A stretch of DNA of 46,199 nt from Parendozoicomonas callyspongiae (GTDB lineage Bacteria > Pseudomonadota > Gammaproteobacteria > Pseudomonadales > Endozoicomonadaceae). Within the stretch, counting starts at the first letter, position 1. Each line of letters begins with the position of its first letter. The notes under the pieces are model-generated. The model worked only from the letters and a program-made list of their open reading frames with translations, did no database searches and was not told the origin of the DNA. Where the stretch lies: the NCBI RefSeq assembly GCF_023502345.1, contig NZ_JAMFLX010000032.1, positions 1 to 46,199 of the forward strand, written 5' to 3'. Positions 35,025 to 43,638 of this stretch are shown one piece after another. The translations under genes were made by a program, and so were the position numbers.

Positions 35025-36059
35025 TTATCCCTGCTTAAGCAAAGTACGCAGGTCAATAATCGCAGCATTCGCACGGGAAATATAATTCGCCATAACCAGA
35101 GAATGATTAGCCAGGAAGCCGAAACCGCTGCCATTCAGAATCAGCGGACTCCAGATAGTTTCCTGGGTACCTTCCAGTTCACGGATTATCTGACGCAGGC
35201 TGACCAGAGCATTCTTCTTCTCAAGAACATCCTGGAAATCCACTTCCACAGCTTCCAGCAGTTCAATCAGTGCCCAAGATGTTCCGCGCGCTTCATAGAA
35301 AACATCATCGATCTGGCTCCAAGGTGTTTTCACTAGAACTTCATCAGCAGTAGGAGTGGATTGTCCAGCAGCGGTATCACCTGCCAGATCAGTATTCAGT
35401 CGGGCCTTGCCAACACTGGCACTCAAACGCTGAGACAGGGAACCCAAACGGGTTTCAACATCTTTCAGCCATGCGGTCAGGTTATCTGCACGGGTGTAAA
35501 ACTGGGCAGGACTTTTAGGATCAGACAGACGCACAAGATAGCTGTCCAGTTTTTTGATACCACGACGGTATTCGCCTTCACTGGAAGGTAGTGCCCAGCT
35601 CTTAGAGTCAAAATTGAACTGCGGCTCGGCAATCACCAAGTCTACATCTTCCTTGGACTGCGACTGGGAACGGCTGAAACCGGTGCGCATGGCGCGGGTG
35701 AAATCACGAAGCTGAACCAAAGCCCCAAATTCCCAGTTAGGCATGTTATCCAGATAAACACCAGGAAGCATGATGTCGTTTCGGAGATATCCGCCAGGCT
35801 TATCCAGAAGTGTCTCTGCAATACGAATAGCTGTGGCTGTAGAGGTAAAACCAGGAACAGCCGAGCGGTTCAGTTCCGCAGCCATTTCCTGAGCATTCTG
35901 ACGGACATTGAAAGGCTCAGGTTCACTGCTCCAGTAAATGCCCATAACAACAACGAGAATCAAATAAATTGCCACAAGAACGGCAATAATTTTGCCTAGT
36001 GTCTTATTGCCCCCCAACCCTGAGAAACTCAGGCGGTTTTTCCAGCTCTCCAGACCCAT
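35025..36059 (-). CDS. DUF2333 family inner-membrane protein
   Basis: A 344-residue protein with a single N-terminal membrane helix (about 22-43, KIIAVLVAIYLILVVVMGIYW) and a large periplasmic part. Segments such as RIAETLLDKPGGYLRND, MPNWEFGALVQLRDFTRAMR and the long helical C terminus (ALIELLEAVEVDFQDVLEKK) mark it as DUF2333, a family of gammaproteobacteria without known function. GAGGA five bases before the ATG supports the start. It is downstream of the LapG-like protease in the same direction. Confidence 0.88.
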   Translation of the reverse strand: MGLESWKNRLSFSGLGGNKTLGKIIAVLVAIYLILVVVMGIYWSSEPEPFNVRQNAQEMAAELNRSAVPGFTSTATAIRIAETLLDKPGGYLRNDIMLPGVYLDNMPNWEFGALVQLRDFTRAMRTGFSRSQSQSKEDVDLVIAEPQFNFDSKSWALPSSEGEYRRGIKKLDSYLVRLSDPKSPAQFYTRADNLTAWLKDVETRLGSLSQRLSASVGKARLNTDLAGDTAAGQSTPTADEVLVKTPWSQIDDVFYEARGTSWALIELLEAVEVDFQDVLEKKNALVSLRQIIRELEGTQETIWSPLILNGSGFGFLANHSLVMANYISRANAAIIDLRTLLKQG

Positions 36060-36143
36060 GACATCCTCTTTATTCCAAAAGTCGGCGATTATGGAACGTT
36101 ATTATGGGCAAACCGGAAAAGAACTAATAGGCCATGTTGTCAT

Positions 36144-36791
36144 TTAACTTTCGCTTTGCGGCCAAATTGCGTGATTTGAACGATTTTTAAGCGATTTCCA
36201 ATGGGGAAGGCGGGAAGATTGACCGATTCGTCGCTCATTATATTCTTTATCTAGCAACCAAAGGTCTGTTCCGTTAAATGCATAAACAGGAGCCAGGTCA
36301 CTACGCTCGCTCAAAGACTTTAAAGAAGACGTCAGATTATCCAGAACAATCTGCTTACCATCCTCTGTTTCAACCAGAAGAACCATATGCGCCTGCCCCA
36401 GGTTCAGAGCCCGCACATAAGCTAGACGTAACCGCCTATCATCAAATCCCATTCGTCTGAGCGACACATACTTGGCAATGGCATAATCTTCACAATCACC
36501 AATACCGCGCCTCAGAAATTCATCGGGGGACGCCCAATAATCCTCCTTACCCCAGGCTTTCCAGTCACTACGGAAAGTCAGGCTGTTGAAAAAACTGTTC
36601 ACTTCTTCAAGCAGAACTCCTGGAGCAGCCGATTTGAGCCGCTGGAGAAGGCTTTCCCAAGCGTCAAGTCGATACTCAACCTGATTCTGTGATGAAGAAA
36701 CTGATTGGACTACTGGCAGAGATTCGGCACCTGCAGCAGTACTTGTCAGCCCTATTATGCTGATCGCAAGGGCTACTGCTGTTAATTTCAA
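36144..36791 (-). CDS. LapG-like periplasmic cysteine protease (BTLCP)
   Basis: A 215-residue transglutaminase-like cysteine protease with a signal peptide (cleavage about AAGA-ES). The triad is visible: Cys100 in GIGDCEDYAIAKY, His135 in GQAHMVLLV and Asp151 in VLDNL. In LapG the same fold cuts a surface adhesin when c-di-GMP falls, held in check by the membrane receptor LapD. No lapD or large adhesin gene is in the window, so the partner is either distant or absent. Alternatively it is a generic BTLCP. It shares direction with the DUF2333 gene, 84 bases away. Confidence 0.8.
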   Translation of the reverse strand: MKLTAVALAISIIGLTSTAAGAESLPVVQSVSSSQNQVEYRLDAWESLLQRLKSAAPGVLLEEVNSFFNSLTFRSDWKAWGKEDYWASPDEFLRRGIGDCEDYAIAKYVSLRRMGFDDRRLRLAYVRALNLGQAHMVLLVETEDGKQIVLDNLTSSLKSLSERSDLAPVYAFNGTDLWLLDKEYNERRIGQSSRLPHWKSLKNRSNHAIWPQSES

Positions 36792-36930
36792 GGATCACAC
36801 TCCCTGTGAACTTCTCAATCACGAGATCCTGAAATCACTATAGGGCAGCACCACTTCGGCATGCCGACTAACTTTTGACCAAAATACCTATACAACCGGA
36901 AACATCGCCATTACCATGGATGACGGTGTA

Positions 36931-37125
36931 TAGGTGTCAACCATTCGTCTGAAAGGGTGAATGGGTGGACTTAAAAGGGAATCAGGCGCAAACCCTGAGC
37001 TGTACCCGCAACTGTGACAGAGGAGTCTGCCTCTTTTAGACCACTGGAAATACTTCCGGGAAGGTAGAGGTAATGCGATGATTCTGGAGCCAGGAGACCT
37101 GCCTTGCATCATTGGACGGTTGGGC
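36931..37125 (+). promoter_or_regulatory. Cobalamin (adenosylcobalamin) riboswitch
   Basis: The conserved elements are in order: GGTG at the 5' side, AAAAGGGAATCAGG, GCGCAAACCCTGAGCTG, CCCGCAACTGTGA, then CCACTGG, GGGAAGG, and the B12 box GAGCCAGGAGACCTGCC at about 37087-37103. ATGCGATGA and TTGCATCAT flank the box and can pair. It precedes btuB by about 100 bases, so coenzyme B12 should turn off btuB expression. Confidence 0.95.
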
Positions 37126-37220
37126 AACATTTCTTTCAATAAAAATGATTATCCCCACCCATTTCCAAAGCGTCGGTCCCGTTGCGGGACAACATCAACA
37201 CCGACACACGGACAATTAAA

Positions 37221-39062
37221 ATGCATAAGCGCAGACTAACTACACTCCTGCTTCCTTTTTCTATAGCTGTTACTGCTCAAGCCAACGACACCGTTTATAC
37301 CCTTGATGATATTGTTGTGACGGCAACCCGTACCGCACAGACTGTTGACCAGACTTTGGCTCCGGTTTCTGTTATTTCTCGAGAGGATATTGCCAAGTCC
37401 CAGGCCACAAGTGTTCCTGAGTTACTGGAAACACTTTCAGGTGTGCAGATATCACAAAGTGGTGGCCCTGGAAGTTTGACCAGTTTGTTTATCAGGGGAA
37501 CAGCAACCAACCAATCACTGGTTATGATTGATGGACAGCGTTTTGGCAGTGCCACTACAGGCGGTGCATTTCTTCAATACTTCAGTCCTGATCAGATTGA
37601 AAGAATTGAAGTTGTTCGTGGTCCACGGGCCAGCCTTTATGGTGCAGACGCCATTGGTGGCGTAGTAAATATCATCACTCGCAAAGGTACTGATGTACCC
37701 GAGGCAAACCTGCGAGTTGGATATGGCAGTCGTAATACTAGGACAGCAAGTACGAATCTCTCAGGGAGTAACGAATCCACAAAATACAACATAGGAATCA
37801 ATCGGTTCCTGACTGATGGATATGACGTCACCGATGATGAGAAATCACCTGAAGATGATGACGATGCTTATAGCAACACCAGTGCTTCCATTAATGTAAA
37901 TCACTCTTTCTCAGAAAACCTTGAAAGTGGTTTCAGTCTTTATCAGAGCGAAGGGGTTTCCCATTATGATGCAACCTCTGCCGGGTACGATCCCCGCTAT
38001 ATATTCAAAGAACAGGCAGCCAACGGCAAAATCAAATATCAGGTGAATGATAATTGGCAAAGCAGTTTTGATCTTTCTTATACGCTAAATGAATCGAAAG
38101 CTGAGAAAGATCCATACCCAAGCGATTTCAAAACCCGGCGCAATGCTTTTAACTGGCAGAATGACATCTCTATTACTGACAGTATATTGCTGACAGCTGG
38201 CTTTGATTATTATCGCGACCGGGTTGAGAGCTTGAAAAACTATGCAGAAACCTCTCGCGACAATAAGGCTGTTTTTCTGCAGACTCAGTCAACCTTCGAT
38301 GACAGCGATCTCCAATTGGCAGTTCGTCGGGATAAAAACCAGCGTTACGGAGATAGAACCACTGGTAATATCTCCTGGGGCTACAACCTTCCAGCTGACC
38401 TGCGTTTAATTGCCAGCTATGGCACTGCATTCCGTGCTCCGAGCTTCAATGATCTCTACTGGCCTGAAAATGCCTGGTCCAAGGGTAACCCAGACTTGAA
38501 GCCGGAAAACTCCAAAAACAAAGAGCTTGAACTTCGTGGCCAGCATAGCCTCGGCAATTGGTCTGTTGCAGTTTTCCAAAATGATATTGGTGACATGATT
38601 AACTGGGCTACTGATTCTACAACAGGAAAATTAATGCCCAGTAATGTCGATGAAGCACGCATCAAAGGCATTGAGATGCAGTCCACTCTGATACTGGATA
38701 AGTGGACTCTGGCAGCCAACCTGACTCTCCTTACCCCCAAAGATCGCAAAACTGATGAGCGACTGATTCGCAGAGCCAAACAGACTCTGAATATCAATGC
38801 TGAACGTAGTTTTGGCAGATTCTCACTGGGCGGAACTCTTCGAGCGAAAGGAGATTTCTATGATACTGACAGCAGTTTCAAGACAGTTAAGGTTCCTGGC
38901 TTTGCCACTGTAGACCTGAGAGGCTCCTGGAAGGTTAACGAGGAGTTCACGACTGAGCTGAGAGTCACCAACCTGCTCGACAAAGAGTACCAAACTGCCA
39001 AGGGCTACTACGAAGAACCACGAGGCGTATTTGCAACAATTACGTGGTCACCAAAAATCTAG
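37221..39062 (+). CDS. btuB: TonB-dependent vitamin B12 receptor BtuB
   Basis: Outer-membrane beta-barrel importer of cobalamins, 613 residues. Signal peptide ends AQA-ND; the TonB box is DDIVVTATR near residue 34; the plug holds IRGTATNQSLVMIDGQR and RIEVVRGPRASLYGADAIGGVVNI. The barrel ends with an aromatic-containing strand and final TWSPKI. The cobalamin riboswitch upstream makes B12 the substrate rather than another siderophore. ATG 37221 is chosen because the signal peptide begins there; a longer frame from 37182 is within the leader. cobO follows. Confidence 0.92.
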   Translation: MHKRRLTTLLLPFSIAVTAQANDTVYTLDDIVVTATRTAQTVDQTLAPVSVISREDIAKSQATSVPELLETLSGVQISQSGGPGSLTSLFIRGTATNQSLVMIDGQRFGSATTGGAFLQYFSPDQIERIEVVRGPRASLYGADAIGGVVNIITRKGTDVPEANLRVGYGSRNTRTASTNLSGSNESTKYNIGINRFLTDGYDVTDDEKSPEDDDDAYSNTSASINVNHSFSENLESGFSLYQSEGVSHYDATSAGYDPRYIFKEQAANGKIKYQVNDNWQSSFDLSYTLNESKAEKDPYPSDFKTRRNAFNWQNDISITDSILLTAGFDYYRDRVESLKNYAETSRDNKAVFLQTQSTFDDSDLQLAVRRDKNQRYGDRTTGNISWGYNLPADLRLIASYGTAFRAPSFNDLYWPENAWSKGNPDLKPENSKNKELELRGQHSLGNWSVAVFQNDIGDMINWATDSTTGKLMPSNVDEARIKGIEMQSTLILDKWTLAANLTLLTPKDRKTDERLIRRAKQTLNINAERSFGRFSLGGTLRAKGDFYDTDSSFKTVKVPGFATVDLRGSWKVNEEFTTELRVTNLLDKEYQTAKGYYEEPRGVFATITWSPKI

Positions 39063-39080
39063 AGTATTTTTTGTAGCTCA

Positions 39081-39105
39081 AGGGGCACAGCTATCTGCCC
39101 CTTTT
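39081..39105 (+). terminator. Terminator/attenuator between btuB and cobO
   Basis: AGGGGCA (39081-39087) pairs with TGCCCCT (39096-39102), followed by TTTT. Since cobO starts 16 bases later, it would lower cobO expression relative to btuB rather than end the transcript fully. Confidence 0.7.
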
Positions 39106-39120
39106 CTCCGGAATCATCAT

Positions 39121-39723
39121 ATGACCAGTTCAAGCACTGACGATAAATACAAACAGCGCATGCAGCGCAAAAAAGAACATATCGACAAAAAGATCGCAGA
39201 AGCCAACGAAGAACGGGGAATCATTATCCTGATAACTGGAAACGGCAAAGGGAAAAGCACATCAGGCTTCGGCACGGTTCTTCGCTGTGTCGGTCATGGC
39301 CTCAAAGCTGGCGTTGCCCAGTTTATCAAAGGCAAGTGGGACTGCGGGGAGCGCAATATTCTGGAGAAGCTTGGAGTGGATTTTCATGTAATGGGAACAG
39401 GTTTCACCTGGGACACCCAAAACAAAGAGCTGGATACCCAGGCTGCCCAAGAAGTGTGGCAGGAAACCCGAAAAATGCTCTCCAATCCGGAATTAACACT
39501 GGTTCTTCTTGATGAGCTGACTTACATCGCCCGGTATGGATATATAGACACAGATGAAATTATTGAGGCGTTAAATAACCGTCCAAAAATGCAGTCTGTC
39601 ATTATTACCGGAAGAGGCTGTCCGCAGCCCCTTACCGATATCGCCGACACCATCAGCGAGATCAAAGATGTCCGCCACGCTTATAACTCCGGGGTAAAAG
39701 CCCAGAAAGGTATCGATTGGTAA
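39121..39723 (+). CDS. cobO: Corrinoid adenosyltransferase
   Basis: CobA/CobO/BtuR enzyme that adds the adenosyl group from ATP to cob(I)alamin, making the coenzyme. The 200-residue protein has the P-loop GNGKGKSTSGFG near 41-52 (reversed ATP placement in this family), VLLDELTY near 137-144, ITGRGCPQPL and the final KAQKGIDW. ATG 39121 with CCGGA upstream is chosen; a frame from 39031 overlaps btuB. With btuB it forms a B12 uptake and activation unit under one riboswitch. Confidence 0.95.
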   Translation: MTSSSTDDKYKQRMQRKKEHIDKKIAEANEERGIIILITGNGKGKSTSGFGTVLRCVGHGLKAGVAQFIKGKWDCGERNILEKLGVDFHVMGTGFTWDTQNKELDTQAAQEVWQETRKMLSNPELTLVLLDELTYIARYGYIDTDEIIEALNNRPKMQSVIITGRGCPQPLTDIADTISEIKDVRHAYNSGVKAQKGIDW

Positions 39724-39773
39724 GAATGCGTTCAAAAATCCCCAGAAAACCAGAACTATAGCTCTCTCAGGGC

Positions 39774-39802
39774 TGGCACACCCGCTCCGCTATGAGTATA
39801 AT
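39774..39802 (+). promoter_or_regulatory. Promoter of the tRNA gene
   Basis: A consensus -10 TATAAT (39797-39802) lies 17 bases after TGGCAC (39774-39779), followed by a GC-rich discriminator (GACGCCGC) typical of stringently controlled stable-RNA promoters; with DksA encoded nearby, ppGpp control is expected. Confidence 0.7.
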
Positions 39803-39815
39803 CTGACGCCGCTGT

Positions 39816-39892
<77 letters not shown>

Positions 39893-39900
39893 GATGTATC

Positions 39901-39930
39901 AAGCGTTTCCTCGTTAGGAAGCGCTTTTTT
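39901..39930 (+). terminator. Terminator of the tRNA transcript
   Basis: AAGCGTTTCCT (39901-39911) pairs with AGGAAGCGCTT (39916-39926), one G-T wobble, around CGTT, followed by TTTT. It starts nine bases after the tRNA CCA. Confidence 0.88.
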
Positions 39931-39949
39931 ATTGCCTATCAAAATCTCT

Positions 39950-39971
39950 GGTCTACAGCCGGTCTACAGCC
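39950..39971. repeat. Tandem 11-bp direct repeat
   Basis: GGTCTACAGCC occurs twice head to tail (39950-39960 and 39961-39971) 58 bases past the tRNA. Such short repeats can be arm-type sites of an integrase beside a tRNA attachment site, but no integrase is present to support this. Confidence 0.6.
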
Positions 39972-40233
39972 AGAACTATCTTATAGGGCATATTGGCCTC
40001 TTCCTCAATTGAGCCCCCTTTCCTCTGCAATACTCGCCCTCACTTGTAATTATTAAAATTTTTTGTGTCCGGTATACCCCTTAACTCCCTGCCCAAGTCA
40101 TTTTTGCAAACCCATAAAGTGCGTAGAGTAACCCTCTTCAGAATAAGGGCAGCATTGGCAAACACTTTTTCACCCTTACATCACTGAGGCTTATAAGTAG
40201 CCCCCTTTGTTGTACTCAGTTAGGAAAATCAGC

Positions 40234-40785
40234 ATGGATGAAGATGAAGTTCAATACGAAGAGCATGAACTCAACACTGATAACTTTCTAGATGAAGATG
40301 GCTCCCTGCTGGATATTCCGGAAATGTTTCCTAACGGCATACCCCAGGAAGTTATTGCTTGGCTCTGGCCTAGTGTAAAAGAACAATCGATTGCATACGG
40401 ACTTGAAGACAGCGTTACATTCAAAGAGAACAGGATTCGTGCTGCATATAACTCTAAAAAATCAGACAAAATTGAAGGCAGTCCAGAAGTAGCATTCCTA
40501 CTCGCTGTATATCACTTGGGAGAGGAGGGTAACGAAAAGTGCCAACTTCCTGTCCACGAAATAATCGGCTGGAAAAACTCAAAACGAAAGGATAGTGAGA
40601 AGAAAAGACGGAAATACTTTAACTCGATGGAAGCTAGCCAAAGAGAAGTTTTGACGAAAGGAGAGCTGTGGGACGATGCGGCTATCGACAAAGCACACAT
40701 AGCTGCCCGCAAAGAACACGGAATTCCAACAGGAACTGCCAGAACGTATAAACATAAGTACAAAAAAGACCTTATCAAAAAATAG
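40234..40785 (+). CDS. Unknown acidic/basic two-part protein
   Basis: A 183-residue protein I cannot assign. The first 30 residues are strongly acidic (DEDEVQYEEHEL), the last 70 strongly basic (KNSKRKDSEKKRRKYF and final YKHKYKKDLIKK), the middle helical. The C-terminal ARKEHGIPTGTARTYKHKYKK looks like a short helix-turn-helix-type nucleic acid-binding end, which is only an impression. ATG 40234 has AGGA eight bases upstream. It is the first gene after the tRNA and stands alone before the HTH gene by 85 bases. Confidence 0.6.
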   Translation: MDEDEVQYEEHELNTDNFLDEDGSLLDIPEMFPNGIPQEVIAWLWPSVKEQSIAYGLEDSVTFKENRIRAAYNSKKSDKIEGSPEVAFLLAVYHLGEEGNEKCQLPVHEIIGWKNSKRKDSEKKRRKYFNSMEASQREVLTKGELWDDAAIDKAHIAARKEHGIPTGTARTYKHKYKKDLIKK

Positions 40786-40870
40786 GTATATCTACAGAGT
40801 TGCACTTTCTTGGGGTGCAACGCTTTGGCTTCTTATTATCTCCCCAACATCTAAACCAAAGGGGAGAAAG

Positions 40871-41107
40871 ATGTCATCACATAACATAATCGAAGCCCTT
40901 AACGTCTCTACCTCAGCAGCTGCGGATTTTTTGGACATTGCAGCAAGTGACCTGCACAAATCGAGAGGATCGGGCGAGTTATCAGGGCTGCAACCACCGC
41001 CATTCATCCGTATTGGCCGCCGCGTTCGCTACAGGGTCGTGGATCTTATCGAGTGGAATAACTCTCAGCCCAGCTTCACCACCCTTGCAGAGCAAAGTTC
41101 GCAGTAA
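40871..41107 (+). CDS. AlpA/excisionase-like small HTH protein
   Basis: A 78-residue protein with a MerR/AlpA-like winged-helix layout: TSAAADFLDIAASDLHKSR as a helix pair, then PPPFIRIGRRVRYRVVDLIEW, the typical wing and second helix of excisionase and AlpA proteins. Family members direct phage or island excision or act as regulators. GGGGAG precedes ATG 40871 at good distance. Together with the tRNA on its left it suggests an integrated element, but no integrase is visible. Confidence 0.65.
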   Translation: MSSHNIIEALNVSTSAAADFLDIAASDLHKSRGSGELSGLQPPPFIRIGRRVRYRVVDLIEWNNSQPSFTTLAEQSSQ

Positions 41108-41186
41108 TTTTCTTTACCTTTTTTAGGTACACAGTTCGTACAGCTCATTAAAAGATCAATCAAATAAGACTAGGGGCCACAGCATC

Positions 41187-42263
41187 ATGTGGTCCTACTT
41201 CCTGGACTATCAAGCCATGCATAAAGGAAAAACCAAATACTTCAAAACCCCACCCGGATTTAAGAAAAATCTAAGTGCCAGAGAGGCTGATGTGCTTGCA
41301 CTAATCTTCGGCTTTCCTTCAGGTAAGTTTTATGGCTCTAATCGATACATAGCTGAATCCGTTGGATTAAACACTGATAGAAGTGTTCGGAGGCTTATCG
41401 CGTCACTGCGTACTAAAGGTCTCATTATCACTGAAGAGAAAAAGAGTAAGGGCAAAAAAGGAGGCACTGATCGCTATATCAAAGCGACAGCTAAAGCTCA
41501 TGCCTTGGCAGACATCACCGTCCCCCTTCTACCGATACCTGCATCTTTTTATAACGTCGCAGCAAAGACACTCAGCGTTATGCCTTCTTCTTTGAGTGAA
41601 CGGGGCTATATGTCATTAACTACTGCGAGTGACTTCCAGACAAAATCTTTTTCTGAAACCTTGCGTAATAAATGTGGACCATCTTGGATTTTAGAGCGGA
41701 CATTTTTGACCGGGATATTAATAATTGACCGGACAGTTTGCCCCCCCAATAGAATCAAAAGTTTTAAAATAGGATCGAAAAAACTCTGGCACGTTGCAAG
41801 CAACGAGAGTGGGCGATTTAAGGTATTCAAATACCTTTGGGATGAAAATGCAGTAGAAGCTGAGTCTTTTGTTCAATGGCCTGTTTATGTTGATTACGAG
41901 TACATTGGTGAACCTCTTCGTAACTGGTTGGAATGGCACCTGCGTTACATGGAGCCTTGGACTCTATTGGAACGACTAAAGGATGCCATCCAAGCCATCT
42001 ACCCTGAGGAATTTGATGAAGATAAATGCGATGATGATGAAAGAGCCTGGGGGGCATGGCGTAGGCCGGAATGTCAAAACCAACAAGACAGCCATATGCG
42101 TTATAGTCACGGCCTTGCACTTCATATGGACTTCTTTGAGAAAACATTACCAGAGGAGCAAAGGGCAAAAGACCATTGTGTAAATCATAATTTCGTTTTT
42201 GATGTGTCTCCTGACTATATCACCTGTTATGCAGATGACCGGTGGGCTGATGCTCACTCATAA
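41187..42263 (+). CDS. Winged-helix protein, possibly element replication or regulation
   Basis: A 358-residue protein. Residues about 28-95 look like a winged helix of the kind in plasmid and phage initiator proteins: LSAREADVLALIFGFPSG, then SNRYIAESVGLNTDRSVRRLIASLRTKG, and a basic linker KKSKGKKGG. The remaining 250 residues have no family I recognise; there are patches rich in Trp (RNWLEWHLRYMEPW) and a C-terminal cysteine-containing acidic tail. The start ATG 41187 has AGGGG ten bases upstream. It follows the AlpA-like gene in the same direction and ends at a hairpin shared with the ATPase gene. Confidence 0.55.
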   Translation: MWSYFLDYQAMHKGKTKYFKTPPGFKKNLSAREADVLALIFGFPSGKFYGSNRYIAESVGLNTDRSVRRLIASLRTKGLIITEEKKSKGKKGGTDRYIKATAKAHALADITVPLLPIPASFYNVAAKTLSVMPSSLSERGYMSLTTASDFQTKSFSETLRNKCGPSWILERTFLTGILIIDRTVCPPNRIKSFKIGSKKLWHVASNESGRFKVFKYLWDENAVEAESFVQWPVYVDYEYIGEPLRNWLEWHLRYMEPWTLLERLKDAIQAIYPEEFDEDKCDDDERAWGAWRRPECQNQQDSHMRYSHGLALHMDFFEKTLPEEQRAKDHCVNHNFVFDVSPDYITCYADDRWADAHS

Positions 42264-42287
42264 TAATCTTCATACTGATTACAGAAT

Positions 42288-42306
42288 AGGCTGCATCATG
42301 CAGCCT
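42288..42306. terminator. Hairpin between the convergent winged-helix and ATPase genes
   Basis: AGGCTGC (42288-42294) pairs with GCAGCCT (42300-42306) around ATCAT and is followed by TTAATCTT, a weak T tract. Confidence 0.6.
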
Positions 42307-42315
42307 TAATCTTGA

Positions 42316-43638
42316 TTACAAAGAGTTCAGTCTTGCCGCATAGTACAGCGGCCAAGTCATATTATTCTCTTCCTGATTACCACTTCCAACAGAACCAATT
42401 AGCTTTAGAGTTCTAGAAGGAGAATAGCGCTCTATATAGGTACGCAGAGATTTTGCTTTGGTGCGACTGCCAGACTTAACCTCAACAGGTATAACTTCAC
42501 CGTCATCTGTCTTATACAGAAACTCAATCTCGGCCTGACGGAACTCCCATGAGTACGTTGGGTAATAACCCATGGCGCGGAGTTCATTCTGAACAAAGTT
42601 CTCAGCCAGATAGCCCTTGTACTCAAAGCTCTGCTGTCGGTGTTCCTTGTAACTGATATCCAGCATATGACCAAGCAGGCCAACATCGAACAGGAACAGT
42701 TTGAAGAAGTTTTCCTTCCTGTACGCTGACAATGGTGACTTGGGCTCACAGTCGATTGGATAGCACCGGGATACCAGCTTTGTCTTCTCCAGCCACTCTA
42801 TTGGCCCACTCAGATCCATATAACTGCGCTTGCGCTCAATCACTCCGCTGAAGCGATAACGCTTAACAGAACTGTCCAGGTTCTTGGACAACTGCAGCGG
42901 TACATTCCTGAAGACCTGCTCAATATGCTGGGCGTTAGTTTTACCGGCATATTTACCAAAGTCTCGCTGGTAACCCGTTAACAGATCACGGTGAATCCTG
43001 CTTACACGCTCGCATCGCTCATTAATGCCAGTCTGGGCATCTCTGGCTGCAAACCAGGAGTCAACCGCCTCTGGCATACCACCAACAAAGTAATAGTCCA
43101 GGAGAAGCTCCCAGAGCTTATTATGGGCAGCCTGAATACGGGAACCTTTGCGAAATGCATCCAGCAATTTGCTGTTCCCGGCAGCCATGACAAACTCTTC
43201 AAAGCAGAGGGGAAACAGTTCCAGAGACTCAACCTTGCCAACAGGGAAAGAGTCGAGCAGGCCAATGTTGGAACCGGACGCACAGAGGAATATTTCAGGC
43301 TTCTGTTCAGCAAAGAATTTCAGACTGTTCAGGGCACGCTGACACTCGCCAATCTCATCAAAGAACAACAGATCCGTGGTAGGAGAAAAATCGACACCCA
43401 GCTCAAGTTCAATATTCTGGATAATATCTTCAGGGTTCAAACTGCCTGCAAAAAGCTCAGCCAATGCAGGATTAGCCAGAAAATCCAGTTTCAAAACACG
43501 CTGAAAATACTGTTTACCGAATACCTTTTCGATCAACCAGGATTTACCAACCTGTCTGGCCCCATCCAGCAGCATTGGCTTGCGGCCAGCTAGCTCTTTC
43601 CAGGCCACCAGTCTTTTGAGTAAAAGGCGTTCAAGCAT
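42316..43638 (-). CDS. AAA ATPase with DUF4143 domain
   Basis: A 440-residue P-loop ATPase of the AAA_14/DUF4143 class: Walker A GARQVGKSW near 26-34, Walker B DLLFFDEIGE near 88-97, sensor CASGSNIGL, a middle helical domain with YFVGGMPEAVDSW, and the DUF4143 end with a PD-(D/E)XK-like EIEFLYKTDDGEVIPVEVKSG. These proteins are very common, often in many copies, and their function is unknown; a defence or DNA-related role has been suggested only by context. It is a single gene with its own promoter, with two direct repeats upstream, and is read toward the winged-helix gene. Confidence 0.85.
   Translation of the reverse strand: MLERLLLKRLVAWKELAGRKPMLLDGARQVGKSWLIEKVFGKQYFQRVLKLDFLANPALAELFAGSLNPEDIIQNIELELGVDFSPTTDLLFFDEIGECQRALNSLKFFAEQKPEIFLCASGSNIGLLDSFPVGKVESLELFPLCFEEFVMAAGNSKLLDAFRKGSRIQAAHNKLWELLLDYYFVGGMPEAVDSWFAARDAQTGINERCERVSRIHRDLLTGYQRDFGKYAGKTNAQHIEQVFRNVPLQLSKNLDSSVKRYRFSGVIERKRSYMDLSGPIEWLEKTKLVSRCYPIDCEPKSPLSAYRKENFFKLFLFDVGLLGHMLDISYKEHRQQSFEYKGYLAENFVQNELRAMGYYPTYSWEFRQAEIEFLYKTDDGEVIPVEVKSGSRTKAKSLRTYIERYSPSRTLKLIGSVGSGNQEENNMTWPLYYAARLNSL

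Larger units (their letters stand above)
39893..40233. other. 341-base gap after the tRNA
   Basis: It holds the tRNA terminator and a tandem 11-bp repeat but no gene and no integrase remnant that I can read. Base composition is AT-rich in the middle (around 40040-40070). The next gene starts at ATG 40234. Confidence 0.45.
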
